Shown here: positions 16,857-24,599 of the stretch, one piece after another
Layout: each line of letters opens with the position of its first letter
Numbering within the stretch: the stretch's first letter is position 1
Origin: Zeimonas sp044507525
Lineage (GTDB): Bacteria > Pseudomonadota > Gammaproteobacteria > Burkholderiales > Burkholderiaceae_E
DNA length: 28,524 bases
Reading direction: 5' to 3'
Assembly: GCA_044507525.1 (NCBI GenBank)
Contig: JBIQJM010000032.1
Span: 1-28,524, forward strand
The notes under the pieces: model-generated
Told to the model about the DNA's origin: nothing
The model's database searches: none
The model's input: only the letters and a program-made list of their open reading frames with translations
Made by a program: the position numbers and the translations under genes

Positions 16857-17953
16857 CTGCCGTGCGCGACGGTGGTTCCGGCGCGTTTCGCGCGCCGCAT
16901 CTTCGCGCCGGGCGCGCTCATGGCGGCGTGCGCGTCGAATGCGAGGGCCTGGGCGGCGGCTTGCTCGGCACCGAGGGCGGTCGGTGCGGTGGCGGATGCA
17001 GTGCCGGCGGCCGAGGCCGCGGCGGGCGCAGCAACGCTCGGCGTCGCGGCGGGAACGGCGGCCGCGGGGACCGCCGGTGCCGCTGCCGCGGGCGTCGCCG
17101 CGGAGACGCTACCCGGCAGGCGCTCGGTGCGCAGCAGCAGCGCCTGCGTGGCGTCGGCTCGCAGCACCTCGAAGCGGATTGCGCCGACCTGGATGCGCTC
17201 GCCGCGCCGCGGCGCACGACCGAGATGCTCGCCGAGCAGCGCGCCGATCGTCTCGCCCTGCGTGGGCAGCTTCGTGCCCATCGCCTCGTTGAACGCGTCG
17301 ATGCGGGTGCTCGCGCGGACGCGATGGCGCAGCGCGCCGTTGGCCGCGGGCTCGATCCGCACGATGTCGTCGTCGGTGTCGATCGCGAAGTCGTCGTCGA
17401 GGTCGGCGACCAGGTGGTCGATCGCGTCCTCGAGCGTGACGAGCCCGGCGGTTCCGCCGTATTCGTCGACGACGATCGCAAGATGGGCGCGTTGCGTGCG
17501 CAGGTCGCGCAGCAGCACGTTCAGCTTCTTCGATTCCGGTATGAACAGCGCCGGCTGCAGCAGTTCGTGCACGCTGATTTCGGGGCGCGCGCACAGTCGC
17601 AGCAGGGACTTGGCGTCGAGGATGCCGACGACGTTGTCGCGGTCGCCTTCGACGACCGGGAAGCGCGAGTGACCGCTCTCGATCACCTTGGGCAGGAAGG
17701 TATCCGGCGCCTGCGCGATGTGGACCACGTCCATCTCGGCGCGCGGAACCATGATGTCGCGCGCAGTGAGCTCCGAGACTTGCAGGACGCCTTCGATCAT
17801 TGCCATCGCTTCGGCGTCGAGCAGCGCACGTTCGTGCGCCTGTCTGAGCAGATCGAGCAGTTGCTCCCGATCTTCGGGGACTCGCAGCAGCAGGGCCGCG
17901 AGTCGTTCCAGCAAGGGTTTTCGGTGATCGGTGCCCTGTGGGCCGTCGGACAT
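16853..17953 (-). CDS. corC: CorC/HlyC-family protein with tandem CBS domains (YbeX type)
   Basis: A 366-residue cytoplasmic protein related to CorC/YbeX, linked to magnesium or cobalt homeostasis and, by operon, to ribosome and membrane maintenance. LTARDIMVPRAEMDVV opens the CBS pair (about residues 60-185, with SRFPVVEGDRDNVVGILDAK and IVVDEYGGTAGLVTLEDAI). The CorC_HlyC domain runs to about residue 280 and ends near FEVLRADATQALLLRTERL. After it is an unusual tail of about 85 residues made almost wholly of Ala, Pro, Val, Thr and Ser, ending with a basic KMRRAKRAG patch; most homologues stop earlier. The ATG at 17951-17953 has no clear ribosome site. The stop overlaps the lnt TTG. Confidence 0.92.
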   Translation of the reverse strand: MSDGPQGTDHRKPLLERLAALLLRVPEDREQLLDLLRQAHERALLDAEAMAMIEGVLQVSELTARDIMVPRAEMDVVHIAQAPDTFLPKVIESGHSRFPVVEGDRDNVVGILDAKSLLRLCARPEISVHELLQPALFIPESKKLNVLLRDLRTQRAHLAIVVDEYGGTAGLVTLEDAIDHLVADLDDDFAIDTDDDIVRIEPAANGALRHRVRASTRIDAFNEAMGTKLPTQGETIGALLGEHLGRAPRRGERIQVGAIRFEVLRADATQALLLRTERLPGSVSAATPAAAAPAVPAAAVPAATPSVAAPAAASAAGTASATAPTALGAEQAAAQALAFDAHAAMSAPGAKMRRAKRAGTTVAHGS

Positions 17954-17982
17954 GCGGGGGGAAACGGAGTTGCGTTCCGTGC

Positions 17983-18012
17983 AGGATACCCGATCGCCTT
18001 TCGCAGGGGCAA
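17983..18012 (-). promoter_or_regulatory. possible internal promoter before corC-lnt-glyQS
   Basis: The 86-base ybeY-corC gap is the largest within the long minus-strand run. On that strand it contains TTGCCC (18007-18012, four of six to TTGACA) and TATCCT (17983-17988, four of six to TATAAT) separated by 18 bases, which would give a leader of about 20 bases before corC. Both hexamers are weak, so this is a tentative internal promoter. No terminator hairpin with a T-run was found in the gap. Confidence 0.3.
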
Positions 18013-18039
18013 ACGTTCCGCGGCAGGGCCGGGGCGCGG

Positions 18040-18495
18040 TCAGCGCCACGGATCGGGCAGGCGAAAACGGTGCATCAACTCGCTTTCGCGCCGCTGCATC
18101 GCCGCCGCGCCGCCTTCGGTGTCGTGCTCGTATCCGCTCGCGTGCAGCACGCCGTGCACGACCAGGTGCGCGAGATGCGCGGCGGGCGTCTTTCGCTGCT
18201 CGCGCGCCTCGCGCAGCACCACCGGCAGGCAAAGCGCGATGTCCGCGTGAACGCAGTCGGCGTCCTCGTACGGGAAGGTGAGCACGTTCGTCGGGTAGTC
18301 GCGCCCGCGGTACGCGGCGTTCAGGGCGCGCGCCTCGCGCGCGTCGACGAAGCGCAGGACGATCTGCGCGTCGGACTCGATCGCGGCGGCCACCCAGCGG
18401 CGCAGCCGCGCGCGCGGGACGGGCAGTTCGTCGAGCGCTGCGCCGAGTTGCACCGACAGCGAAAGACGTGGGCGTGCCCTGCTTTCAGCCGCCAT
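18040..18495 (-). CDS. ybeY: endoribonuclease YbeY
   Basis: A 151-residue zinc endoribonuclease that matures the 16S rRNA 3' end and takes part in ribosome quality control. The metal motif HGVLHASGYEH supplies His114, His118 and His124 (H-x3-H-x5-H). LNAAYRGRDYPTNVLTFPY, before it, is the other conserved block, with LNxxYRxxDxPTNVLSF in most relatives. The ATG at 18493-18495 gives the usual length and overlaps the phoH stop by 11 bases, so phoH-ybeY are coupled as in other proteobacteria. It lies in the miaB-phoH-ybeY-corC-lnt cluster. Confidence 0.95.
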   Translation of the reverse strand: MAAESRARPRLSLSVQLGAALDELPVPRARLRRWVAAAIESDAQIVLRFVDAREARALNAAYRGRDYPTNVLTFPYEDADCVHADIALCLPVVLREAREQRKTPAAHLAHLVVHGVLHASGYEHDTEGGAAAMQRRESELMHRFRLPDPWR

Positions 18496-19486
18496 CGGCG
18501 GCGGCTTCGTAGGCATCGACGATGCGTGCGACGAGCGGGTGGCGAACGACGTCGGAACTGTCGAAATCGGTGAAGGCGAGCCCGCGCACGCGGGCAAGGA
18601 TGCGCCGCGCCTCGATCAGCCCCGATGCCTGGCCCTTCGGCAGGTCGATCTGCGTCGTGTCGCCGGTGACGACCGCGCGCGAACCGAAACCGATGCGCGT
18701 GAGGAACATCTTCATCTGCTCCGGCGTCGTGTTCTGCGCTTCGTCGAGGATGATGAACGAGTGGTTCAGCGTGCGACCGCGCATGTAGGCGAGGGGCGCG
18801 ATCTCGATCGCCTGCTTCTCGAACATGCGGTTGGTGCGCTCGAAGCCGAGCAGGTCGTACAGTGCGTCGTACAGCGGCCGCAGGTAGGGATCGACCTTCT
18901 GCGCGAGGTCGCCGGGCAGGAAGCCGAGGCGTTCGCCGGCTTCCACCGCCGGGCGCGTCAGCACGATGCGCTTGATCGCGTCGCGTTCGAGCGCGTCGAC
19001 GGCGCAGGCGACGGCGAGGTAGGTCTTCCCGGTGCCGGCCGGTCCCAGGCCGAAGGTGATGTCGTGCGACAGGATGTTGCGCAGGTATTCGCGCTGGCGC
19101 GGCGTGCGGCCCTGCAGGTCGCTGCGCCGCGTGTGCAGCACCGGCGCCGGCGGTTCGTCCGCGACCCCGTCGACACTGCTGGCGGCCGGGCCCGCCTTGA
19201 GTTCGACCAGGCCGAGCTGGACGTCGTCGAGCGACAGCGGCTGGTCCGCGCGCTCGTGGAAATGCTTCAGCGCCTGCTGCGCGCGCCGGGCGGCGGCAGC
19301 CGGACCTTCGATGCCGAAGGTGTCGCCGCGGCGGGTGATGCGCACGTCGAAGGCTTCCTCGATCTGCCGCAGGTTTCGATCGAGCGGGCCGCACAGGTTC
19401 GCCAGGCGCCGGTTGTCGGCGACTTCGGGCGAGTACTCGATGCTGCGGGACTTTGCGGCGGCTTTGGGCGAGGGCAAGGCACTCAC
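18485..19486 (-). CDS. phoH: PhoH-family ATPase (YbeZ/PhoL)
   Basis: A 333-residue cytoplasmic ATPase associated with YbeY and ribosome/RNA metabolism. The N-terminal KH-like region (LCGPLDRNLRQIEEAFDVRI, RRGDTFGIEG) precedes the PhoH domain. Walker A is FGLGPAGTGKTYLAV (Lys154), Walker B is HSFIILDEAQNTTPEQMKMFL, and sensor residues lie in AVVTGDTTQIDLP. VLTRPAVEAGERLGFLPGDL is characteristic of the family. The start is GTG at 19484-19486; AGGAG lies about 13 bases before it, inside the end of the FecR-domain gene, which stops 10 bases upstream. Normally miaB sits directly upstream; here two extra genes intervene. Confidence 0.95.
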   Translation of the reverse strand: MSALPSPKAAAKSRSIEYSPEVADNRRLANLCGPLDRNLRQIEEAFDVRITRRGDTFGIEGPAAAARRAQQALKHFHERADQPLSLDDVQLGLVELKAGPAASSVDGVADEPPAPVLHTRRSDLQGRTPRQREYLRNILSHDITFGLGPAGTGKTYLAVACAVDALERDAIKRIVLTRPAVEAGERLGFLPGDLAQKVDPYLRPLYDALYDLLGFERTNRMFEKQAIEIAPLAYMRGRTLNHSFIILDEAQNTTPEQMKMFLTRIGFGSRAVVTGDTTQIDLPKGQASGLIEARRILARVRGLAFTDFDSSDVVRHPLVARIVDAYEAAADGG

Positions 19487-19496
19487 GCGGGGATGC

Positions 19497-21479
19497 TTAC
19501 TCCTGGGGGTTCTTCTTGCCGAAGACCCCGACCCCCGAGATTGTAGGACCGCCGCCGGTGCCCGTGATCCGATAGGTGATACCGAGGCGCGCCGCCTCGG
19601 GGCCGAACAGGCCGCCGTCGACGTCCACCGGGCACCCCGCCGAGCAATCGACCGGAAGCGCGTGCGTGCCGGTGCCGGCGAGCGTTCCGCGGAACGCGTG
19701 ACCGGCGTCGGTGACGAGCGTGCTGCGCGTCGGGTCGTCGGCGCCGCCCGGCGTCGCGAAGCGGTAGGTCGCGCCGGTGAACGCGACGCTCGCGTCGATG
19801 CCCACCTGCGCTCCCGCGGGCGAGAAGGCGACTGCCGCGCGTCCCTCGAAGCGGCCGGTCTGGCCGGCGGGGGACAGGGTCGCCTGCGTCGCGCCCACGA
19901 GCTCGTAGCCGAAGACGCCGCTCGTCGGGATCGTCGTCGAAGGCACGCCGACGAGGTAGTGCAGTCCTTCATTGCCTGCGATGTGCAGCGGCAGGTTCAG
20001 CGCCGTCGCGCGCGCGTAGCCGTCGGTCCAGCGCCCCCAGCTCGTCCACGAGTCGTGGCCCGCCTCGTCGACCTGCGTGTCGCCTCTCTCGATGCGGCAC
20101 AGCAGCCAGCCGAAGCTGCACCACTCGAATTCGCTCAGCCGCATCGCGTCGTCGAGCTGCAGCGAGCCGGCATCGACGGACCGGACGATTCCGCGGCCCC
20201 ACGGCTCGAGCACCCGCAGGCTGGGGCCCGCCTGTGCCGGCGAGCCGACCGGGTGGGTGCCCGAGGCGAGGGGCGGCGGTGCGCTGCCGGGACCGTCGTC
20301 CCCCGGAAGACCGGAGCCGGGGTCGCCGCCGGCGCCGGGGCCCGGATCGCCGGAGCCCGGATCGCCACCCGAGCCCGGATCGCCGCCGGAGCCCGGATCG
20401 CCGCCGGCGCCGGTGTCGCCGCCGGAGCCCGGTTGTCCGCCCGTGCCGATCCGCTGGAGCACCGGCAGCAGGGAGCCGTTCGAGCCGCGCCGTTCGTTCG
20501 GCGAGACGGCCGCTGCGGGAGGCCGTCCCTCGGACGCGACGAAGCGCGGCCACGTGTCGACGAGCGAGCCGGCGCCGCTCGTTTTTTCCGCGGGCTGGGG
20601 GCCCGTTTGCGCGGGTGCGCCGCGGTTCCGGGCGGGCGCCGGCGAGGTGCCGCCGCTTGCGGGGGCGGTCGGATCGAAAGCGTCGGCGCCGACCGGCGCG
20701 CCTTCCTTGCCCGAGGCGCCCGGCGCAGCGCTCGCGTCGCCGGTACCGGTCGAAGTCGCCGTGCCGGACGTGCCCGCGGCGCCCGCCGTTCCGGCGGGGC
20801 CAGCCGCCCGACCGCCGGAACCCGCGTTCGCCGTGCCGCCCGTGCCCTGGCGCGGCGCGCCGAGACTGATCGGCGGCAGCACCGGCCCGCTCTCGGTGTG
20901 CCGTGGCGGTGCGTCGGCGCTGTCGGCCGCGGCGGCCTGTCCGGTGCCGACCTCCACCTCCCCGGCGTCGGTGAGCAGCACGATGCGCCCCTGCGTGACC
21001 GCGACACGCAGGCCGGCGCGCAGCCCCGGCGCGCAGCGCGGGTCGCAGACGGTCTGCTCGGCGACGTACTCGGTTCCGCGCACGCCCACCGTCGCGGTCG
21101 GCGTCTTCATCCGGTATTCGTCGTGGTTCACCTTGCCGATCGCGCCCGTCACCGTCCGCAGGGCGCCGCGCAGCAGGAAGAAGAACGCGCGCCGCTCGTC
21201 CTCGGCGAAGCGGTACTCGTCCACGCGAAAGGCGGTGTCTGGCTGCAGCGAGACGATCGAGCCGTCGCTGAAGCGGATCTGTACGCGTCCGTCGGCGCCG
21301 GTGCGAACGAGATCGCCGCGCCGGATCTCGCTTCCGGCGGTGAGCGCCGTGATCGAGAATGCGCCGGGCGACGTGCGCTCGAGCATCACGCGTCCGGCGA
21401 CGACGAGCGCGCGTCCGTCCTCGGCGGCGGCCGAGTGGATCATCGCGAACAGGGCTAGGGCAAGGGCGAGCGCGCGCAT
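19497..21479 (-). CDS. secreted FecR-domain protein with TbpB-like C-terminal domain, candidate cargo of the upstream TPR/barrel protein
   Basis: A 660-residue exported protein. Residues 1-19 are a signal peptide ending AAA|ED with no lipobox Cys. Residues about 45-140 are a FecR domain (GDLVRTGADGRVQIRFSDGS, TPTATVGVRGTEY). Residues about 185-415 are a Thr/Gly/Ala/Pro-rich linker that includes repeats of PGSGGD. The C-terminal region, about 420-660, has alternating beta-like stretches (LHYLVGVPSTTIPTSGVFGY, VGIDASVAFTGATYRF) and ends DGGLFGPEAARLGITYRITG...ISGVGVFGKK. This resembles the closing strands of TbpB-type eight-stranded barrels found in Slam/DUF560 cargo. Cysteines fall in close pairs (145/149, 454/461, 612/616), suggesting disulfides. 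The ATG directly abuts the stop of the TPR/barrel gene. FecR domain is seen; the cargo role is inferred from motif and pairing. No cognate sigma factor or TonB receptor is nearby, so classic iron signalling is unlikely. Confidence 0.75.
   Translation of the reverse strand: MRALALALALFAMIHSAAAEDGRALVVAGRVMLERTSPGAFSITALTAGSEIRRGDLVRTGADGRVQIRFSDGSIVSLQPDTAFRVDEYRFAEDERRAFFFLLRGALRTVTGAIGKVNHDEYRMKTPTATVGVRGTEYVAEQTVCDPRCAPGLRAGLRVAVTQGRIVLLTDAGEVEVGTGQAAAADSADAPPRHTESGPVLPPISLGAPRQGTGGTANAGSGGRAAGPAGTAGAAGTSGTATSTGTGDASAAPGASGKEGAPVGADAFDPTAPASGGTSPAPARNRGAPAQTGPQPAEKTSGAGSLVDTWPRFVASEGRPPAAAVSPNERRGSNGSLLPVLQRIGTGGQPGSGGDTGAGGDPGSGGDPGSGGDPGSGDPGPGAGGDPGSGLPGDDGPGSAPPPLASGTHPVGSPAQAGPSLRVLEPWGRGIVRSVDAGSLQLDDAMRLSEFEWCSFGWLLCRIERGDTQVDEAGHDSWTSWGRWTDGYARATALNLPLHIAGNEGLHYLVGVPSTTIPTSGVFGYELVGATQATLSPAGQTGRFEGRAAVAFSPAGAQVGIDASVAFTGATYRFATPGGADDPTRSTLVTDAGHAFRGTLAGTGTHALPVDCSAGCPVDVDGGLFGPEAARLGITYRITGTGGGPTISGVGVFGKKNPQE
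20353..20442. repeat. five tandem 18-bp units inside the FecR-domain gene
   Basis: Five consecutive units of 18 bp begin at 20353, 20371, 20389, 20407 and 20425. Units two and three are identical (GAGCCCGGATCGCCGCCG); units one, four and five differ from them at a few bases. On the coding minus strand each unit encodes six residues of the GGDPGS type, so copy number changes keep the frame. Related degenerate copies flank the array. Confidence 0.85.
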
Positions 21480-22868
21480 TCAGTGGAACCGGTAGCGCAG
21501 GAGAACGCCTGCCTGCGTGCGTCGGAAGTCGTTCGGTGCGACGGTCGAACGGCTTCGCGTGTAGGTGATCGTCGGCGCCACGATCCAGCGGGAGCCCAGC
21601 GGCCGCTCCGCACCGACGCGCAGGTCGGTCTGCCGGTCCTCGCGCACCACGCCGAAGAACGGCTCGATCGCATCGAAATCGCGCTTCTCGTACGAGAACG
21701 ACGCGAAGCCGCGCCATTGCGCGCCCAGCGCCCGGCTGTAGACGCCGCGCAGGCCGCGGTAGTCGTACGACAGGTTGCCGAAGCCGCGGCGCGAACGTTC
21801 GCGCCCGCCCGACAGGCCGGCGACGACGACCGGGCGCGCCGCGCCGTCGAGTGCGCGTGCGAAGGTCAGCCCGAGCCCCGAGCGAAGCGCATCGCGCGCC
21901 GACTCGTGCGGGAAGTCGAATGCGAAATGCTGCGCGTAGACGCCGATGCGCGTTCGCCGGTCGAGCTCGCATTGCCATTGGGCGAGCGCGCCCGCGGCGT
22001 CGCGGAAGTCCGCGCCGCCGAGTTCGAGGTGCTGCGCTTGCAGGAGCATGTCGATTCGATGACAACCGCCGCGAACGGCGAATCCGGTATTCAGGTCGAA
22101 CTGGTCCTGATCGAGTGTATGTGCGGATGGATGGCGTCTGGTTGCCGCGCGCCCGCCGACGGTCCACCGCCACGTACCGCTGATCGGCATCGTCCAGTCC
22201 GCGGCCAGCGACGCGCCGAATGCGGCGCTGTCGCGCGGCCGGCTGATCCCCAGCGGAACGACCGCCGTGCCGTCGGACAGCACCCAGCGCCCCGAGGCGC
22301 TGCCGAAGTTCACGTTCGAGTCGTAGCCGACCTCGAGCTCGGCCCACGCGCTGAACTCCGGTTCGCCGCGCTGCGCGAGGCTGCCGATCGCGTCGAGGTA
22401 GCGCCCGATGACCTGGCGTACTTCCTGCGGAACCGCACTCGCCGACACCGCCTCGAACTCGCGTCGCGCATTCTCGTGCTCGCGCAGCGCGAAATACGCG
22501 CGCGCGAGTTCGGCGCGCGCCTGCAGGAAATCGGGCCGGACGATCAGCACGCGCTCGAAGGCGAGCACGGCAGCACCCGGTCGACCCGAATCGAAGGACG
22601 CGAGGCCGAGCAGGTAGTCGAACTCGGGGTCGCCCGCATAGTCGCCGACGCGCGCGTCGAGCGCCTGCCAGGCGCGCTCGGCCTCGCCGCCGTCGATCCA
22701 GGCGCGCGCCTGGCGCAGCAGCGCGGCGAGCGTCGCAGGCGTCGGGCGCGGGGTCGCCGCTCGCGTTTCGGCGGGCGGCTCGCCCATCGCCTGCGGCAGC
22801 GCCGTGCCGGGCAGCGAGAGCAGCGCGACGACTGCCGCCGATGCGACGCGCGAGCGCGCGCGCGTCAT
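21480..22868 (-). CDS. TPR plus outer-membrane beta-barrel protein, DUF560/Slam-like (candidate type XI secretion exporter)
   Basis: A 462-residue protein with a signal peptide (about residues 1-26). About three tetratricopeptide repeats follow at residues 56-142 (YLLGLASFDSGRPGAAVLAF, ARAELARAYFALREHENARR). From about residue 172 it alternates polar and aromatic residues as an outer-membrane barrel, opening WAELEVGYDSNVNFGS and ending GVLLRYRFH. TPR followed by a GYDSNVN-type barrel is the layout of DUF560/Slam proteins, which move partner proteins with TbpB-like barrels to the cell surface. The ATG at 22866-22868 overlaps the miaB stop (ATGA), and its own stop abuts the ATG of the FecR-domain gene, which I take as its cargo. 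Penultimate Phe and final His differ from the usual terminal Phe. An alternative is a generic TPR-containing porin. Confidence 0.72.
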   Translation of the reverse strand: MTRARSRVASAAVVALLSLPGTALPQAMGEPPAETRAATPRPTPATLAALLRQARAWIDGGEAERAWQALDARVGDYAGDPEFDYLLGLASFDSGRPGAAVLAFERVLIVRPDFLQARAELARAYFALREHENARREFEAVSASAVPQEVRQVIGRYLDAIGSLAQRGEPEFSAWAELEVGYDSNVNFGSASGRWVLSDGTAVVPLGISRPRDSAAFGASLAADWTMPISGTWRWTVGGRAATRRHPSAHTLDQDQFDLNTGFAVRGGCHRIDMLLQAQHLELGGADFRDAAGALAQWQCELDRRTRIGVYAQHFAFDFPHESARDALRSGLGLTFARALDGAARPVVVAGLSGGRERSRRGFGNLSYDYRGLRGVYSRALGAQWRGFASFSYEKRDFDAIEPFFGVVREDRQTDLRVGAERPLGSRWIVAPTITYTRSRSTVAPNDFRRTQAGVLLRYRFH

Positions 22869-24205
22869 GCAGCGTCGACGAGTTCGCCGCGCAGCGAATG
22901 CGTGCGTGCTTCGGTGATGCGAACGTCGGCGAAGGCGCCGATGCGTTCGTGCGGCCCGCGGAAATTGACGACGCGATTGTTCGACGTGCGCGCGGCGAGC
23001 TCCGAATCGTCGCGTCGCGCGACGCCTTCGACGAGCACGCGTTGCACGCTGCCGACCATCGATTCGCCGATCGCGCGCGCGTGCGCGTCGTTGGTCGCCT
23101 GCAGGCGCTGCAGCCGTTCGAGCTTCTCCACCTGCGGCGTGTCGTCGGGCAGGTCGGCAGCCGGCGTTCCCGGGCGCGGGCTGTAGACGAACGAGAACGA
23201 CGCGTCGAAGCCGATCTCCTCGACCAGCCGCATCGTCCTGTCGAAGTCGGCCGGCGTCTCGCCGGGAAAGCCGACGATGAAGTCGGAGCTCAGGCTGATG
23301 TCGGGACGCGCTTCGCGCAGGCGGCGCACGATCGACTTGTACTCGAGCACCGTGTAGCCGCGCTTCATCGCGGCGAGGATGCGGTCGGAGCCCGACTGCA
23401 CCGGGAGGTGCACGTGCGTCGCCAGCTTCGCCAGGCGCGCGTGCGCGTCGATGAGGCGCTGGCCGAACTCCTTCGGATGCGAAGTCGTGTAGCGCACGCG
23501 CTCGATGTCCGGCAGTTCGCAGACGAAGTCGAGAAGCATCGCGAAGTCGGCGACCGCGCCGGTATCGCGCGCGCCGGGGAGCGCCCCGCGGTACGCGTTG
23601 ACGTTCTGCCCGAGCAGCGTCACTTCGCGCACGCCCTGCGCCGCGAGCCCGGCGATCTCGACGAGCACGTCGTCGAGCGGACGCGAGATCTCGTGTCCCC
23701 GCGTGTAGGGCACGACGCAGAAGCTGCAGTACTTGCTGCAGCCTTCCATGATCGACACGAATGCGCTGGCGCCTTCGCTGCGCGCCGGCGGCATGCGGTC
23801 GAACTTCTCGATCTCCGGGAAACGGATGTCGACCTGGGGACGCCCGGTCTCGCGCCGTCGCGCGATCAGCTCCGGCAGCCGGTGCAGCGTCTGCGGCCCG
23901 AACACGAGATCGACGTACGGCGCGCGCTCGACGATCGCCTCGCCTTCCTGGCTCGCGACGCAGCCGCCGACACCGATCAGCAGGTCGGGACGTTCGCGCT
24001 TGAGCGCGCGCACGCGGCCGAGATCGGAGAACACCTTCTCCTGCGCCTTTTCGCGCACCGAGCAGGTGTTGAACAAGACGATGTCGGCATCCTCGATGCG
24101 GTCGGTCTTGCGCGCACCTTCGCTGGCCGCGAGCACGTCGGCCATGCGGTCGGAGTCGTACTCGTTCATCTGGCACCCGAAGGTGCGGATGTACAGCTTC
24201 GTCAC
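22865..24205 (-). CDS. miaB: tRNA-2-methylthio-N6-dimethylallyladenosine synthase MiaB
   Basis: A 446-residue radical-SAM methylthiotransferase that adds the methylthio group to i6A37 of tRNAs. The N-terminal UPF0004 domain holds Cys11 (RTFGCQMN), Cys48 (FNTCSVRE) and Cys82 (GGCVAS) for the auxiliary iron-sulfur cluster. The radical-SAM motif is Cys156, Cys160 and Cys163 (EGCSKYCSFCVVPYTRG). TSHPKEF, HLPVQSGSDRILAAMKRGY and SDFIVGFPGET follow, then a C-terminal TRAM domain (VQRVLVEG, NRVVNFRGP). The start is GTG at 24203-24205, overlapping the stop of the upstream exported protein (GTGA), with a GAAGAG nearby. Its own stop overlaps the DUF560-like gene. Confidence 0.97.
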   Translation of the reverse strand: MTKLYIRTFGCQMNEYDSDRMADVLAASEGARKTDRIEDADIVLFNTCSVREKAQEKVFSDLGRVRALKRERPDLLIGVGGCVASQEGEAIVERAPYVDLVFGPQTLHRLPELIARRRETGRPQVDIRFPEIEKFDRMPPARSEGASAFVSIMEGCSKYCSFCVVPYTRGHEISRPLDDVLVEIAGLAAQGVREVTLLGQNVNAYRGALPGARDTGAVADFAMLLDFVCELPDIERVRYTTSHPKEFGQRLIDAHARLAKLATHVHLPVQSGSDRILAAMKRGYTVLEYKSIVRRLREARPDISLSSDFIVGFPGETPADFDRTMRLVEEIGFDASFSFVYSPRPGTPAADLPDDTPQVEKLERLQRLQATNDAHARAIGESMVGSVQRVLVEGVARRDDSELAARTSNNRVVNFRGPHERIGAFADVRITEARTHSLRGELVDAA

Positions 24206-24576
24206 CTGCTCTTCTTGCGCTCGCGTGCGGCTGCGAGTTCCTCGGGCGTGAGGATCCAGATGCGGCCGATCTGGCCGGACGGGTCGTCCTCGACCAGGAC
24301 GTCGTGCGTGCCCGACAGCGACGCGGGCATCACGATGCGGTTGTTCGTGTCGTGGATGCGCGCCGCCGCGGCGAGACGCACGGCGCTGCCGTCGAGCACC
24401 GCTTCGGGAAAGATGCGCATCTCGAAGCGGCCCAGGCGCGCCTTCTCGGGGAAGGTGCGCAGCAGTTGCGCGTGCGCCGCCGGGGCGGGCGCGAGCGCTG
24501 CAAGGAGCGGCGACGCGGCCAGCGCGAGCAGCGCGCGGCGGCTGCGCGGATGCGGCGGGAGTTGCGGGGGACCCAT
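24202..24576 (-). CDS. small exported protein of unknown function, coupled to miaB
   Basis: A 124-residue protein I can describe but not name with a function. It begins with a long signal sequence: basic n-region, SRRALLALAASPLLAAL hydrophobic core, cleavage likely at AHA|Q (residue 36). The SRRALL stretch loosely resembles a twin-arginine signal. The mature part of about 88 residues, with LLRTFPEKARLGRFEM, ARIHDTNNRIVM and GQIGRIWILTPEEL, looks like a small beta-rich periplasmic protein; I believe similar proteins occur in other betaproteobacteria. It is the first gene of the long minus-strand run, and its stop overlaps the miaB GTG by four bases. No metal or catalytic motif is seen. Confidence 0.7.
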   Translation of the reverse strand: MGPPQLPPHPRSRRALLALAASPLLAALAPAPAAHAQLLRTFPEKARLGRFEMRIFPEAVLDGSAVRLAAAARIHDTNNRIVMPASLSGTHDVLVEDDPSGQIGRIWILTPEELAAARERKKSR

Positions 24577-24599
24577 CGCGACGGCAGGAAAAACGGACC

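Noticed and set aside
20353..20442. Regular repeats that might be read as a CRISPR array
   Set aside because: Units are contiguous with no spacers, only 18 bp, and encode in-frame Gly/Pro hexapeptides.
19497..21479. FecR domain as sign of an iron-responsive FecIR signalling system
   Set aside because: No ECF sigma factor, no TonB-dependent receptor and no transmembrane helix are present; the protein has a cleavable signal peptide instead.
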